From positions 15,723,318-15,787,317 of the forward strand of contig NC_091147.1 of assembly GCF_041381155.1 (NCBI RefSeq): a stretch of 64,000 nt of DNA. Direction: 5' to 3'. The position numbers and the translations under genes are program-made. This stretch comes from Argopecten irradians. Its lineage: Eukaryota; Mollusca; Bivalvia; Pectinida; Pectinidae. Positions within the stretch are counted from its first letter, which is position 1; each line of letters starts with the position of its first letter. This document shows positions 11,491 through 22,500 of the stretch, in pieces. The notes beneath the pieces were generated by a model. It was not told the DNA's origin. It ran no database searches and was given only the letters and a program-made list of their open reading frames with translations.

Positions 11491-13644
11491 ATGTCATCCG
11501 ACTCGAGCTCCGAGGAATTCAACATGGAAAAGGCTATGTATTCATATGGAAACTTTCAGGTTTCTTTAAATGAACAAAACGACGACGGATTTGTTTGTTC
11601 AGATGGTGAAGACATGGACACGTTACTGGAATCGATTGATGTGGGAGTGTTGCTAGCGGGTTCCATGTTATCCGAGGTTGAACTTCAATCCATTTCCGAA
11701 GCACTAAAAAGTCCAGCCGATCCCGACCTCCCTCCCCCAGAGATGCCCTCAACAAGCTTAAGTTCGTCTACATTTAGAGACACTAGTATGCCAAAGCAAG
11801 AGTCGGAATTAACCACACTTACCGGTAGTTCTGTGAGTGACAAACCTAGTAAAACATCTAGATTCAAAACTGTATCCGAAAAACAAATAAAGGACTACAA
11901 AGAAAGCAACCAAAGCAAGGCGACGAAAAAGAACACAGCGTGGGGTGTAAAACTGTTCCAAGGTAATTAATAACAACATCTAGACTGTCTATTTGTGCAC
12001 AATATTTTCAGAATTAAATACTGCGACTTATTTATCACTAGATCTACCAATGAAACTAAAAAAATACAGTATAATTTCGTACTATACTTCAATAGGCCTA
12101 CAGTACATGTTGAAATCCAAATGGTGAATTTATTCAAATCGTATACAACATTGTAAAAAGATACAATAGTGACGAAATAAAAGGAAATGCTTAAAGTCAA
12201 TATAGCATTCCACAATCATTCCATCAATACACGATTGAAAACTTCGTTGTTGCTTCCGATGTGTAGTTATTATGCTTCTATAAATCACCAAACAGTAAAC
12301 ACATTAATTGAGATTGTAATGACATTACGCGCCCCAGTGTTAACCACCTGTCAAAATGTCAAAGATTGGGTGGTAGGTCCAGATGAAAGTCGGACTAATC
12401 ACATGTCATATTCTCTTTCAGAATGGCATGTTGAAGTGTATGGCAATGAACTTGATTTGGCCACTGTTGAAGAAGATGCTTTGAACAAAATTCTCGCGAA
12501 CGTTCAACAACGCGAGGAAAAGATGGGACTTGCCCCTCAACATGCCGGGGAATATCACAAAAACTCTCTAAAAAATCTCAGGGCAGCTATTAACAGGAAA
12601 TTACAAGATCTGGGCAGAGATATCGATATCGTTAGAGATAAAGCTATTAAGCAGTCCAACAAAACTTTGAATGGACTTTTTACAGACAGAATGGTATCGG
12701 GAATGTCCAGACCAACAGCACACAAAGAAATCATATCCCAAGACCACCTAAGACAAATATCGTCTTACCTTGAACATGGCGCACTTTCCTCTCCTGTGGT
12801 CCTCCGTCAAGCCGTGTGGTATTCCCTGGCAATACACTTCGTTTCCAGGGGTGTCGAGTTCCATCACCAACTCCGTGTTGACAGTTTTTGTTTTAAATCT
12901 GACGAAAACGGAGAATACGCCACACTAACTTATGAAATAAAACAAAAAAATTTCCAAGGAGGTGTGTGTAATGTGGAAGCACAGTCAGACAAACGCATGT
13001 ATGCGACAGGTACAGCGAATTGCCCCGTGAAACTTCTCAGGACACTAATCAGTAAAACAGATCCCAAAGCTGGAAAACTTTTCAACAAACACACAGCTGA
13101 TTCGCGTCCAGATGTTCTGTGGTACAGCGATAAAATGCTCGCTCAACGTACATTTTCCAACTTTATGGCCGATATTTGTAAAGGTGCCGGCCTTGACAAA
13201 AAATACACGGCACATTGTTTACGTGCCACCTCAATACACGCGATGTCGGAAAGTGATTTCTCCACCCGCAGTATAATGTTCATGTCCGGTCATCGTAATG
13301 AGGCTTCTATCAGATCATATAGTAGATCGTTTTCTAGTGACCAAAAGAAAGCTTTGTCGACAACATTATCTACACTGGCACAGGGTAATGATCTCGGACC
13401 ACATGCAACGGTTACTCGTCCATCATCAACTGTTTCTCGTCCATCATCAACTGTTTCTCATCCATCATCAACGGTTGCACATTCTCCAGAAATCTCACCT
13501 ACTCCTCTGAACCAGTTATCACACGTTTCGATGAGCGATACCATTAGCCATCAAACATTTGCCAACAGTAATTCATCCTCATTCACAGCAGGGTTCCTGT
13601 CGCACTCAGTTTTTCACGGATGTAACTTTACATTTCAAAATTGA
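11491..13644 (+). CDS. Crypton-type tyrosine recombinase (KIAA1958-like), two exons, intact
   Basis: Exon 1 is 11491-11962 and exon 2 is 12422-13644. The intron starts gtaatt and ends ttctctttcag, and splicing restores LFQ|EWHVEV in frame, giving 564 residues. The N-terminal ~150 residues are acidic and Ser-rich; then RFKTVSE..IKDY and TKKNTAWGVKLFQEW match the SAM-like DNA-binding start of Crypton and KIAA1958 proteins. The C-terminal catalytic domain shows R300 (SRGVEF), H422 and R425 (HCLRAT), H448 (SGHRNE) and the nucleophile Y457 (RSYSR), so the recombinase set is complete. The tail carries four TVxxPSS-type repeats. The family cuts and rejoins DNA through a covalent tyrosine link; host-domesticated members act as nuclear proteins. 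An AATAAA lies at 13834, 190 bp past the stop. It could be a live mobile element or a domesticated gene. Confidence 0.88.
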
Positions 13645-13833
13645 CACACTGACATGCCCCTTTGATCTATTGCTTTGGTTTGAGCTGGATCACTGACTTG
13701 GTCAAGCCCTCATGTAAATGCGCATCCGATTATGTCAGATTTATCTGTATTGATAAATGTTCGATTTTTAATACAATGGGAATCTACATTTATGTATAAA
13801 AAATATAATATTTATGAAATATTGTACTAATAG

Positions 13834-13839
13834 AATAAA
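13834..13839 (+). terminator. Poly(A) signal of the Crypton-type gene
   Basis: AATAAA, at once repeated as AATAAAATAAAA, stands 190 bp after the recombinase stop codon in AT-rich sequence with no other plus-strand gene nearby. Confidence 0.5.
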
Positions 13840-14656
13840 ATAAAACGAAGTTATTGTGGAACTATACTTTGTGTACTCTCTAAACTTGACAACATTTCCC
13901 GCAAAATTGGAGACAGCTGTCCCGCCATTCAATTATTGACTGGCTGTTACATCAATCGTATAATATCGAAAAAAAAGATTTTTTTTACCGGAACATTAAA
14001 TGAAAAGGAAATGTAAATAAAAGGAATGATTTTTTATTTTTTGTTGTTTACTGGTGTGTAAACTGCATTTTTTGGACAGATATTTCAACATGACGCGTCA
14101 TTTAAAATATCTGTCCAAAAATGCATAAATATCCCGATATATTATCAAAAAAAAATTTTGACTACACAAATCCTTTAAGGTAACTTCAATTTCAACAGCT
14201 ATATTGACAGGCAATGCCATAATATGCATCTACCGTACAGAAATGATTTACAATGAGCTGTCCACTCGACACCCCAGGGGTTACTATCACTATCCTTTCT
14301 TTGCATAGTACAGGGTTATCTTCCTTGCAAGTAGGTATCCATTGTGACGTTGTTTTGAGAGTGAATGTGTCATTGTTTTCTCTGAAGAGTATGATTTTAT
14401 GCTCACAAACACATGACGTCACAATCAATACCTAACCACAAGGGCAGACAACTCTGTAATATGAAAAGACAACCACAGTGTACCATTAATCTTTTGATGT
14501 ACATGTAATGACCAAACACCTGTTAAATCTGTGGTCCCCTACAAGGTGTCTAAGAGTATGTATAATGATAGTGATAGTAGCCCCTGGAGTGTCGAGGATG
14601 TGAGCTACTCAGCTGTCCCAAATATCTTCCTATCAAAACTTAAGATTATACTTACA

Positions 14657-14712
14657 AATTGGAACTGTGGGTCAGTACCAAGTCCAACGTCAGCTTTCTT
14701 ATCACTGCTGGC
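14657..14712 (-). CDS. Orphan exon candidate of unknown gene
   Basis: On the minus strand, tgtttgtttacag precedes a 56-nt segment that ends at a perfect gtaagt donor. In the frame without stops it reads SSDKKADVGLGTDPQFQF and ends in phase 0. It lies upstream of the POLA1 exons on the same strand, so it could be a POLA1 N-terminal exon. However, its end phase does not join the 4896-5037 exon directly, and I recognise no POLA1 motif. Confidence 0.3.
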
Positions 14713-14719
14713 TGTAAAC

Positions 14720-15790
14720 AAACATTAATTATAGAGATTTAATACAGATAATTCATTATTTGTATTACAGCAGATTTATTATAGCTAATTCATTATTCAT
14801 ATTTCAAGAGATTTATTTATTACCTTTATATAATCAATAGTTTTTTTTAATATTTAAAAAAAAAAAATTCAAGTTCTATGCCAATCAGAATTTTAATCAA
14901 TTACCAATTGATTAAGTATCATTTCACTAATGGATTATGAAAGGAAAGCTAGGGTTTCATTTATTCAGTTCTGTTCAGACAAATCTTATTTAAACTATTT
15001 AAGTCTATTTACTATCAAAACAAGTTTTGCTTTAGATTTAAAAAGATGGTACATCACTCAAACAAATGTTTTTTTCTCTATCAAAATTTTACTTAAAATT
15101 AACAAGAAATCCCAGACGGATCTTGGCGCCAACCAAAGATTGATCTATGTCTGACAAATGAGAGATCTTTTCTCTGCTTTTCAAACTTAAATTTTTTTTC
15201 TGCTTTTCAAACTTAAAACTTCTTTTTCCTGCTTTTCAAACTGAAACTTCTTTTTCCTGCTTTTCAAACTTAAAACTTCTTTTCTCTGCTTTTCAAACTT
15301 TAAACTATCAATATCCAAGATGGTTGCCTGGTGGCCATATTGTTTTTCCGATCAGTCTAAAAATCTGCATGGCACTCCGTGTGCAATTGAATAGCCCACC
15401 ATCTGATAATAGTTGGCTAAAAATGCAAAATTTCATAATTATCAGCCCAAAATTGTACACAATTTTTTTCTTAAGACCTGCCTTAAATTGAGCATTTATT
15501 TCATAGGTCACATTGTGTGGATTTTTCAATATTTTTGCCTGAACCCGCGCCATTGATTTTCCTTCAAGTAAAGCTAGCATTTCCGGTCAAGACGCACTTC
15601 CGGAGTAGCCAAAAATTGTAATCTCTAACTGTTTTAGTTATGTTTATTCTTTAAAAAAATGAAACTTAAATTAAACCCTCCATATTGGATTCACCAATTT
15701 CAAAATATATTTGATTCTTAATTTTTATGCATGGTTCAAAACAGGGGCTTTCCACTTAATAAAAATATAGACTGGGGCCAGGCTGTTCTT
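14720..15790. repeat. Repeat-rich spacer with a tandem CTTTTCAAACTT tract
   Basis: At about 15173-15302 the phrase CTGCTTTTCAAACTTAAA recurs four times with spacing near 37 bp. Sequence at 15110-15425 belongs to the dispersed family also seen at 26350-27015 and 39615-40250 (TCTATGTCTGACAA..., CAAGATGG..., CACCATCTGATGATGGTTGGC-like ends). No gene is visible. Confidence 0.6.
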
Positions 15791-16530
15791 CTATGATCTG
15801 CTACTTATGGGACATTTTATGTCCGATATAACAGGAACATATGTATATGACATAGTCTGTTCTACGGGACATTTTATGTGTGATACAACATGTACAGGAA
15901 CATACCTGTTTAATAGATTGTCTGTTCTATGGGACATTTTATGTCTGATATAACAGGAATATATGTATATACATCTAACATAGTCTGTTCTATGGGACAT
16001 TTTATGTCCAATATAACCGGAGCATATGTGTATAATACACTGTCTGTTCTATGTGACATTTTTTGTCCAATGTAACAGGATCAAATGTGTATAATACATC
16101 ATCTGTTCTATGGGACATTTAATTCTACAGGAAGTTCTGAACATACATGTACGTGTTTCATATATCAAAAACCATTATGTGTTTATATGCCTCTCAACTG
16201 ATGAAGCCCGGGCAATTATAGAATGGTTAAATCAAAAGGGCAGAAACTCAATTGGCACTTATTTCATACTTTTTATCAATTTTGAATTATGATATTTAAC
16301 AAAAATATGAAAGAAAAAACAATACAGACACTTTGAAAGAAACAATATTCATAAAAGTTGTAAAAATTGAATCATAAATGGAAGAATTTAGAAAGTGCCA
16401 ATTGAGTCTTGAGGAAAATCATAAAATTACGGATGTTTGTAATAAATATTAATATCTCTGAAACTTCATAAGTAGGTTGAATCATAAATGGAAGAATTCA
16501 GAAAGTGCCAATTGAGATCCCTTATATCAT
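15791..16530 (+). repeat. Middle, diverged copy of the terminal block
   Basis: Five or six diverged 59-bp-type units (15800-16110) are followed by the same conserved segment as at 7850-8300, including the STDEARAIIEWLNQKGRNSIG frame and the leader exon at 16378-16434. A second partial copy of the leader start follows at 16490-16515. The block has the same orientation as the left one and lies directly upstream of the KDZ transposase exons. Confidence 0.85.
16378..16434 (+). CDS. Candidate leader exon of the KDZ transposase gene
   Basis: ATG opens 19 codons, MEEFRKCQLSLEENHKITD, ending at a gtttgt donor in phase 0. The first recognised transposase exon begins in phase 0 at 16586, after a 151-bp intron ending ttatttcag, so the reading frame continues as ITD|STLRAP. 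The same leader in the right block precedes the protease gene in the same phase. It therefore looks like a 5' exon shared through the terminal repeats (inference; no transcript evidence). Confidence 0.5.
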
Positions 16531-16585
16531 GTATTATCACAAAAATTACATTTGATATTTATGTATATTTCTGATATTATTTCAG

Positions 16586-19500
16586 TCAACATTAAGAGCA
16601 CCTGATTTACTTAAAAAAATCAGACACCATAACGAAGGAAAATACGATTTCAAAAAAATTCCCCTTCTGAAAGGAACAAGGAACAAAAACCTAAAAGGGC
16701 GTCCCCATGCTATTGCCGAGGTATCCCCACGTAAAAGAAAAGCAGATGAGGACTATGCAGTTTCACATGAACCTGTAAGTAGACTTTAATTTACTTCATC
16801 TGATCTCCATATTTTGACAATATTTAAAATTATTTTCCCTTAAATAAGTGAATTTTGTTTAACAGACACTTGGACATGCTTTGCTGTGTAACATACATTG
16901 GATGTTCTAGCATATCCAGTGATGCATGTTAGCTTTTTTTTGTACATCACTCTAGGTTCTAGGATATAGACAACCTACATGAGATATTTGCATGTGCTCA
17001 CATAGGATAAGAAAATCAAAGTACTGCAAATACAACGCAACAGAAAAATAGAATGAAATCAAATGCATTTCCAAAATCAAATATATAAACCATATTATAT
17101 GAATTATTTCAAGAACATTCAACTGATCACAGAAAATACATATGTTTTGTTTTACATTTTTCTTAATTAAAGTTCCTACATAAAAATTACAAAGAAAACA
17201 AAAGTCTTCATTAAAATGAGTTTTTATCCTTATACTCTTGTTTCTTATGTTGCACATACACTTATTTTGGTAAAACCATGCACACATGAGGGCAGCCTTA
17301 TAAATTAGTTTGCCTTTACCTCAGATCTGTATTTAACAACGATTTAAAAACATTATTTTAAGGTTCACAGAAAGGGCATCTTTATAACTCTTATGTCTAT
17401 AAGCCTTAGATAGTAAGTCCAATTTGAATTATCTTTAACAGAGATTATGTAAGTTGGACAGAGGAGTCACCAGCAAGCAACATTTGACCTAGATGGGCTG
17501 TGTATTATGTAACACTCTGTGTATTCAATACACACTCTGGGTATTCTACCAATCAGAAGGCAGTCTTCCCATGACTACTGATTGGTCCAAAGGATTATTA
17601 TTCAATGAATGGGGAATTTATGAATGGAAGTTTATGAATGAAATGGTTCAAGAGGTCACCACTAGATGTCATTGTAGGGCAAGTCCTACACAGTCCTACA
17701 CATCATAGTAAACCGGATAGCAATGATACAAACGCTAGTCGCGTTGTATTAAAAACAAGAGGCCCAGAGGGCCTGTATCGCTCACCTGGTTTGTGATGGC
17801 AAGAAATGTTCTAAATACAGATTCATTATTTCTTTTATGAAGGAATTTACCTCTTAATTTCCCATAGTGGTTCCTGCCCCTCCTGTCCCCAGGGGGGTCA
17901 GAGACAAAATTTATACAAACTCTATTCCCCTTCCCCAAAGGATAGTTTCTGGCCAAATTTGGTTACAATCCATGCAGAACTCTATGACAAGTAGTGATTT
18001 AAAGGAAATGCTATGTGCCAGGTGAGCTCTAAAAAACAATTCACTCTTTTGTGGTGAGACAAGAGATTTCAACTCTTGGTATAAGATTCTTAAGCTGTCA
18101 AACACTCGACATAGCTTCATGTTTGACAGCTTAAGCATCAGAATCTTACCCCTGACGTTGAGATTCTACTAATCTCACACCAAAGAAAATGAAAGATAAT
18201 AATAATCCTCCACCTCCTAAACCTGACATATTCTTCACTGTTGGTTATAGCCACTTAACCATATAATACATACCAAAACATAATTGGTTATTTGGTTTTG
18301 TATTGCATTTTCATTGCAGTTACACCAAATATCTGCAATCCAAGAGATTGATGTTGATTTGGTTCCATCTTTAAACATCGAGGAATGCTATTTGAATGGC
18401 ATCAAAGAACAAGGTGGATTGTTTTCTATCGATAACATTTTCCATTCATTCATTTTGATGGACTTTTCGGAAGAAACCAAAACAGTAAAGGTTTGTTATT
18501 TTCATTGTATACAATTCAAGTAATGAAAGATTTATTTAATAGAATTTGTTTTTTAATATGGAAATAATAAATCAGAGTGTATTGTTAATAATTATTATTC
18601 AATTTCATCCAGTGAACTTCAAAATGTTTTGATGGAGCCTTTTTTTCAAAGATATTGCTCCATTGTTTTATCTGTCACACAGACACCATGATACAAGCAA
18701 TATTTAATTATATGAAATTGATAATATAATAAGTCAATTCAAATTCTTTGACGGACTATCTTTTAACTTGAAGAATTCCTGATTAATGTCACTATCAAAA
18801 TTTAATTAAACTTAAATACAATTTTGTTAACAATTACAAAATGTCTATGGTAGCATCTGTATTCCAAGAATTTGTTTTGTAGAACAACAAATTCGTGTTT
18901 CTAAAACGGAAGGTCAACAATTTTGAGGATGTTGGTTGCTGGGTATATTCATGTTCTTGCGAGCCAGCTAGAGCTGAGTTAATCGCTTGTTTGGACAACA
19001 ATTTGGATGTTTCCTTTGATGGTAATTCTTTTACTTCACTTTAAACTAGTTTGTGGCCATTATGACTTTCTTATGACTTGCATGTAAGTGTCTTTAATCA
19101 CATAACTGACCTGTTCATATCAGAAATTGTAAGACATGCATGTAATAACACTTGTGACGTAATAGGTTGTTATGAAATCATAACCAATGAATGATGTTGG
19201 TCATGTGATTTATTCGGTAGATGGGAACAACACATTTGAGTCTGCTTTCTAATATTTTATATAGAGACAAAATTTGAAGTTTTGCTGATATTTCCATGAA
19301 TAAAAGTTGAATCTTAAACGATATTTAATAAGTTCCATATTACATATAGTCGTGTGTGTAAGATTCTATTTAACACATAACTTTTCTTGGTGAAAATATA
19401 AACAAAAATTTTCACATAAACTTAACGTTTATTGTTTATACTATTATTATTATATCATAAAATGGGTATATAATCTATCCTCATTTAAAACCACTAGATT

Positions 19501-22500
19501 TAAAAGTACACTCTTTATTTTCAGATTTTGTTTTGAGACATCCATGGTGTCATCATATTCAGGTAGTGAAAACCATACTTGAGGAATTTGATGCTGTTAA
19601 TGGTATTTTTCCTTCTACCTTTGGTTAGTATTATTTTTTCAGTGTCATTAACTTGTTTATTATCTAGGTAATTTCTTATTGCATATTCTGGTAAATGCTA
19701 GATTTTTTTTTCTCAAAAAGTGAGAAACAGATAATACAGGTATATTTCAGTTGCATTCCATGCATTGAAACTGTTTAATAAAAAAATACAGATTTGTCTT
19801 AATGTAAATTAGTTATGATGTCCTTTTAGGATGAAATTTTACAAAGTACATGTACTTGATAAATGTATAAAAGAGCGAGTCCAACACGGTAGTTCCTTCC
19901 AGTAAGCTGATTTTCAGAGACTTTTGGCAGGACAGGGTGACAGCCGTCCAGGCGGAAATAGATTCGGCTTGTACACTCTTGGACCCAAACACTTCACAAC
20001 AAGAAAAGGAACACATCAATTCTCTTATAGCGGCCTCCGTTTCTGCCGTTGAGAACGATTATGCCAAACAATCACCAAAAAGCCATAACAGCGATACCAC
20101 AACCAGGAAAAGAAACAGGCGTTTCATCAAAAAGAAGATATACAAGAAGCGTTTGAAACCTCCAGAAAAAATTACAGATAATTCCGTTGTAAGTCTCTCT
20201 AATATCACCTTGAACAAACACGAGTTTAGCGTTCTTTCCGAATGTTTATCTTTTTGTCCAACTCCCGGACCCACACATGAAATTGATATCCACTGTGATG
20301 TATTATTGTTCCAACGAAGGTTAAGGTTACATTTGTTTTTTCAGAACGCCTCAAAACTAACCCGTTCCGACCAGCATCAGGTTGGACGCCACGCAAGGGC
20401 CTAAATGAGGACCTGGATTCGTTCCTCAATATTACCCAATATCACATCGAAACGGACCAAAGGCCAAGACCTAAACATACCAACATACCCTCGGCACAGA
20501 GAAAAGCACTTCTAAACTTAAAAAACAACTCGGAAATAGTCATAAAACCAGCTGACAAAGGAGGAGCAATTGTAGTACAAAGCTGGGATGACTACATCTT
20601 GGAAGCCAATCGCCAATTGAACAACCTAGACCACTATTTGGAACTACAATCGGATCTTACTCCATCCATCATCAAGGAGATCAACGGTTTTCTATCCAAA
20701 GTGAGAAACCAACATCAACATCAGGCTCCGTACCGAGGAATCTTACATTGCTTTCTTAAGACACCACAGAACCTTCTGGTCTAAACATTCTAAACTAACA
20801 ATATGCATTAATATATAACTTGTCTTCCATGTACAAGGTTTTATCGATAGGACATAATATCCATGCATACACCCACAACAGGATTCGTCCTTTATTTCAT
20901 ATTGATAGGAACTGACAATTTTATTAGAATGTCATCTTTAGTGGCTTTTTCGCATTGCCACTTTGTTTATCTCTTCACTATTGTATTATTTTTTTATTTT
21001 ATTTTTATGTTTCTACACAAAATTAATCACATTAGTTAGCTTATATCTCTTAGATAAACCTTCTGGTCTTTTTCAGTACTTATTTTTATAAAATGATTAT
21101 GGACTAATATTTAGAATATCTAATTGTACTATTCTATTATATAAAACTGTTTACCAGTACATCTAGATCATTGCCTAGATTTTGTGTACTCTCTATGACG
21201 TCAACAATTTCTGTTGTTTACGTGCGTATCCATGACGTCACAATTGATTGATTGTTGTTCTGAGGACGACTCGCTTAGAGTCGAAACATGTCAACAACTA
21301 TCTGATTAAAAAATCAGCTTACTGGAAGGAACTACCGTGTTGGACTCGCTCTTTTATACATTTACCTGGATTACAAGTGAGGCCTCTGTATTCTTTTGAA
21401 TCCACGGCCGGTTCCATCAAGAATTTCTACATTTTCCATAACCCAGGACGTTGCGCCTCCACCTCCCGTAGAAAGTACTTGATAGTTATAGAATTATCAA
21501 CCATATGCCAGTCATAGAAGACATGTGTATCCAAAAGTGTCTTTTATTGTTTTATTTAAAATTTTGACTAAACAGCACCTGCATTTCCTATTGAATTTAA
21601 ACAGTAAAATTCTGTTTCAGACAACTCATCTCCAGAAATTAATGAAGTTGATCCTTCCATTGAAGTAAGCTATCATTATGTACTTATTTATGCAGAGACA
21701 AAAATATCATTCTCTTGTAACCACATTTTGCAATGTAGCACTGTAGCATTGAAGATTTCACTTTGTGAATGTCAATGGTAGCTATCCTCTGCCTGGATAT
21801 TAGGGCTGTAACGAGTATCCGAGTACTCGAGTATTCACGAATTATTGAGAAAGATCGGATACGAGTATTCGTTACTCCTTATATTTGTGGATCGCGATCT
21901 TTCAAAAGCAAAAAATAATACCTTCTTTAATGCTGTCATAGCTCAAAAACGTGAAGGAATGTACACTAAAATCTGAATATCATCGATGTTTTCACTTTGA
22001 AGTAGACCGGAAGTACACAAGAGCTGCGTGAAGTAAAGCTAGCAACATGTTATTTTCGTATCCACGCTTCGATGCAGTGTTGTGAATTCTTCATAAAATA
22101 ATAATGATAAAACATAATTATTGAATTCTAGAGATGTAAAAGATGATAATTGATTTCGTTTTCATTACGGGTCGGAAATATGTAAAAATACGAATATATT
22201 ACATTAGGCTACTGAGTATGTAGATGTGAACCTTATGTCAAAAACGAAAGGTAGGCTAATTGAGTCAAAATCATAAATCACTTGATTAAAAATAAAAACT
22301 ATAGGCCTAGAACCAAATTAAATTGTAACTCTTACAGATTTAAACATTTTTTTTTCTTAATCTCAATGTTTATTCTGTATTTGACCAAAATAAAAGTAAC
22401 AGTGAAAATATTTTCAAATGGTTATTTATGCCTTACCATGATGATTTCATGCCGTAATTGATGTGCAGTAGTATTTTTGAGATGACGTCATTTCAAAATC

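Larger units (their letters stand above)
9754..14178. mobile_element. TTAA-bounded 4.4-kb unit enclosing the Crypton gene
   Basis: The left end TTAAAGGATTTGTGCAGTC and the right end, inverted, TTAAAGGATTTGTGTAGTC are near-perfect inverted repeats. Similarity continues inward over about 140 bp, including AAATGACGC and TTACACACCA. TTAA stands at both outer edges, like a piggyBac-type target duplication, but no piggyBac transposase is present. The only gene inside is a Crypton-type recombinase, and Crypton elements are not known for TTAA inverted ends. Either a Crypton landed in a TTAA element, or the recombinase has become its cargo (inference). Confidence 0.6.
16775..18319. other. First intron of the KDZ gene, with two repeats
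   Basis: The intron holds no other gene. A GAGGCCC-type dispersed repeat lies at about 17755-18030; its ends, GCTCACCTGG and CCAGGTGAGC, are inverted. It is followed by a palindromic element at about 18045-18185 built on AAGCTGTCAAACA and its inverse. Confidence 0.65.
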
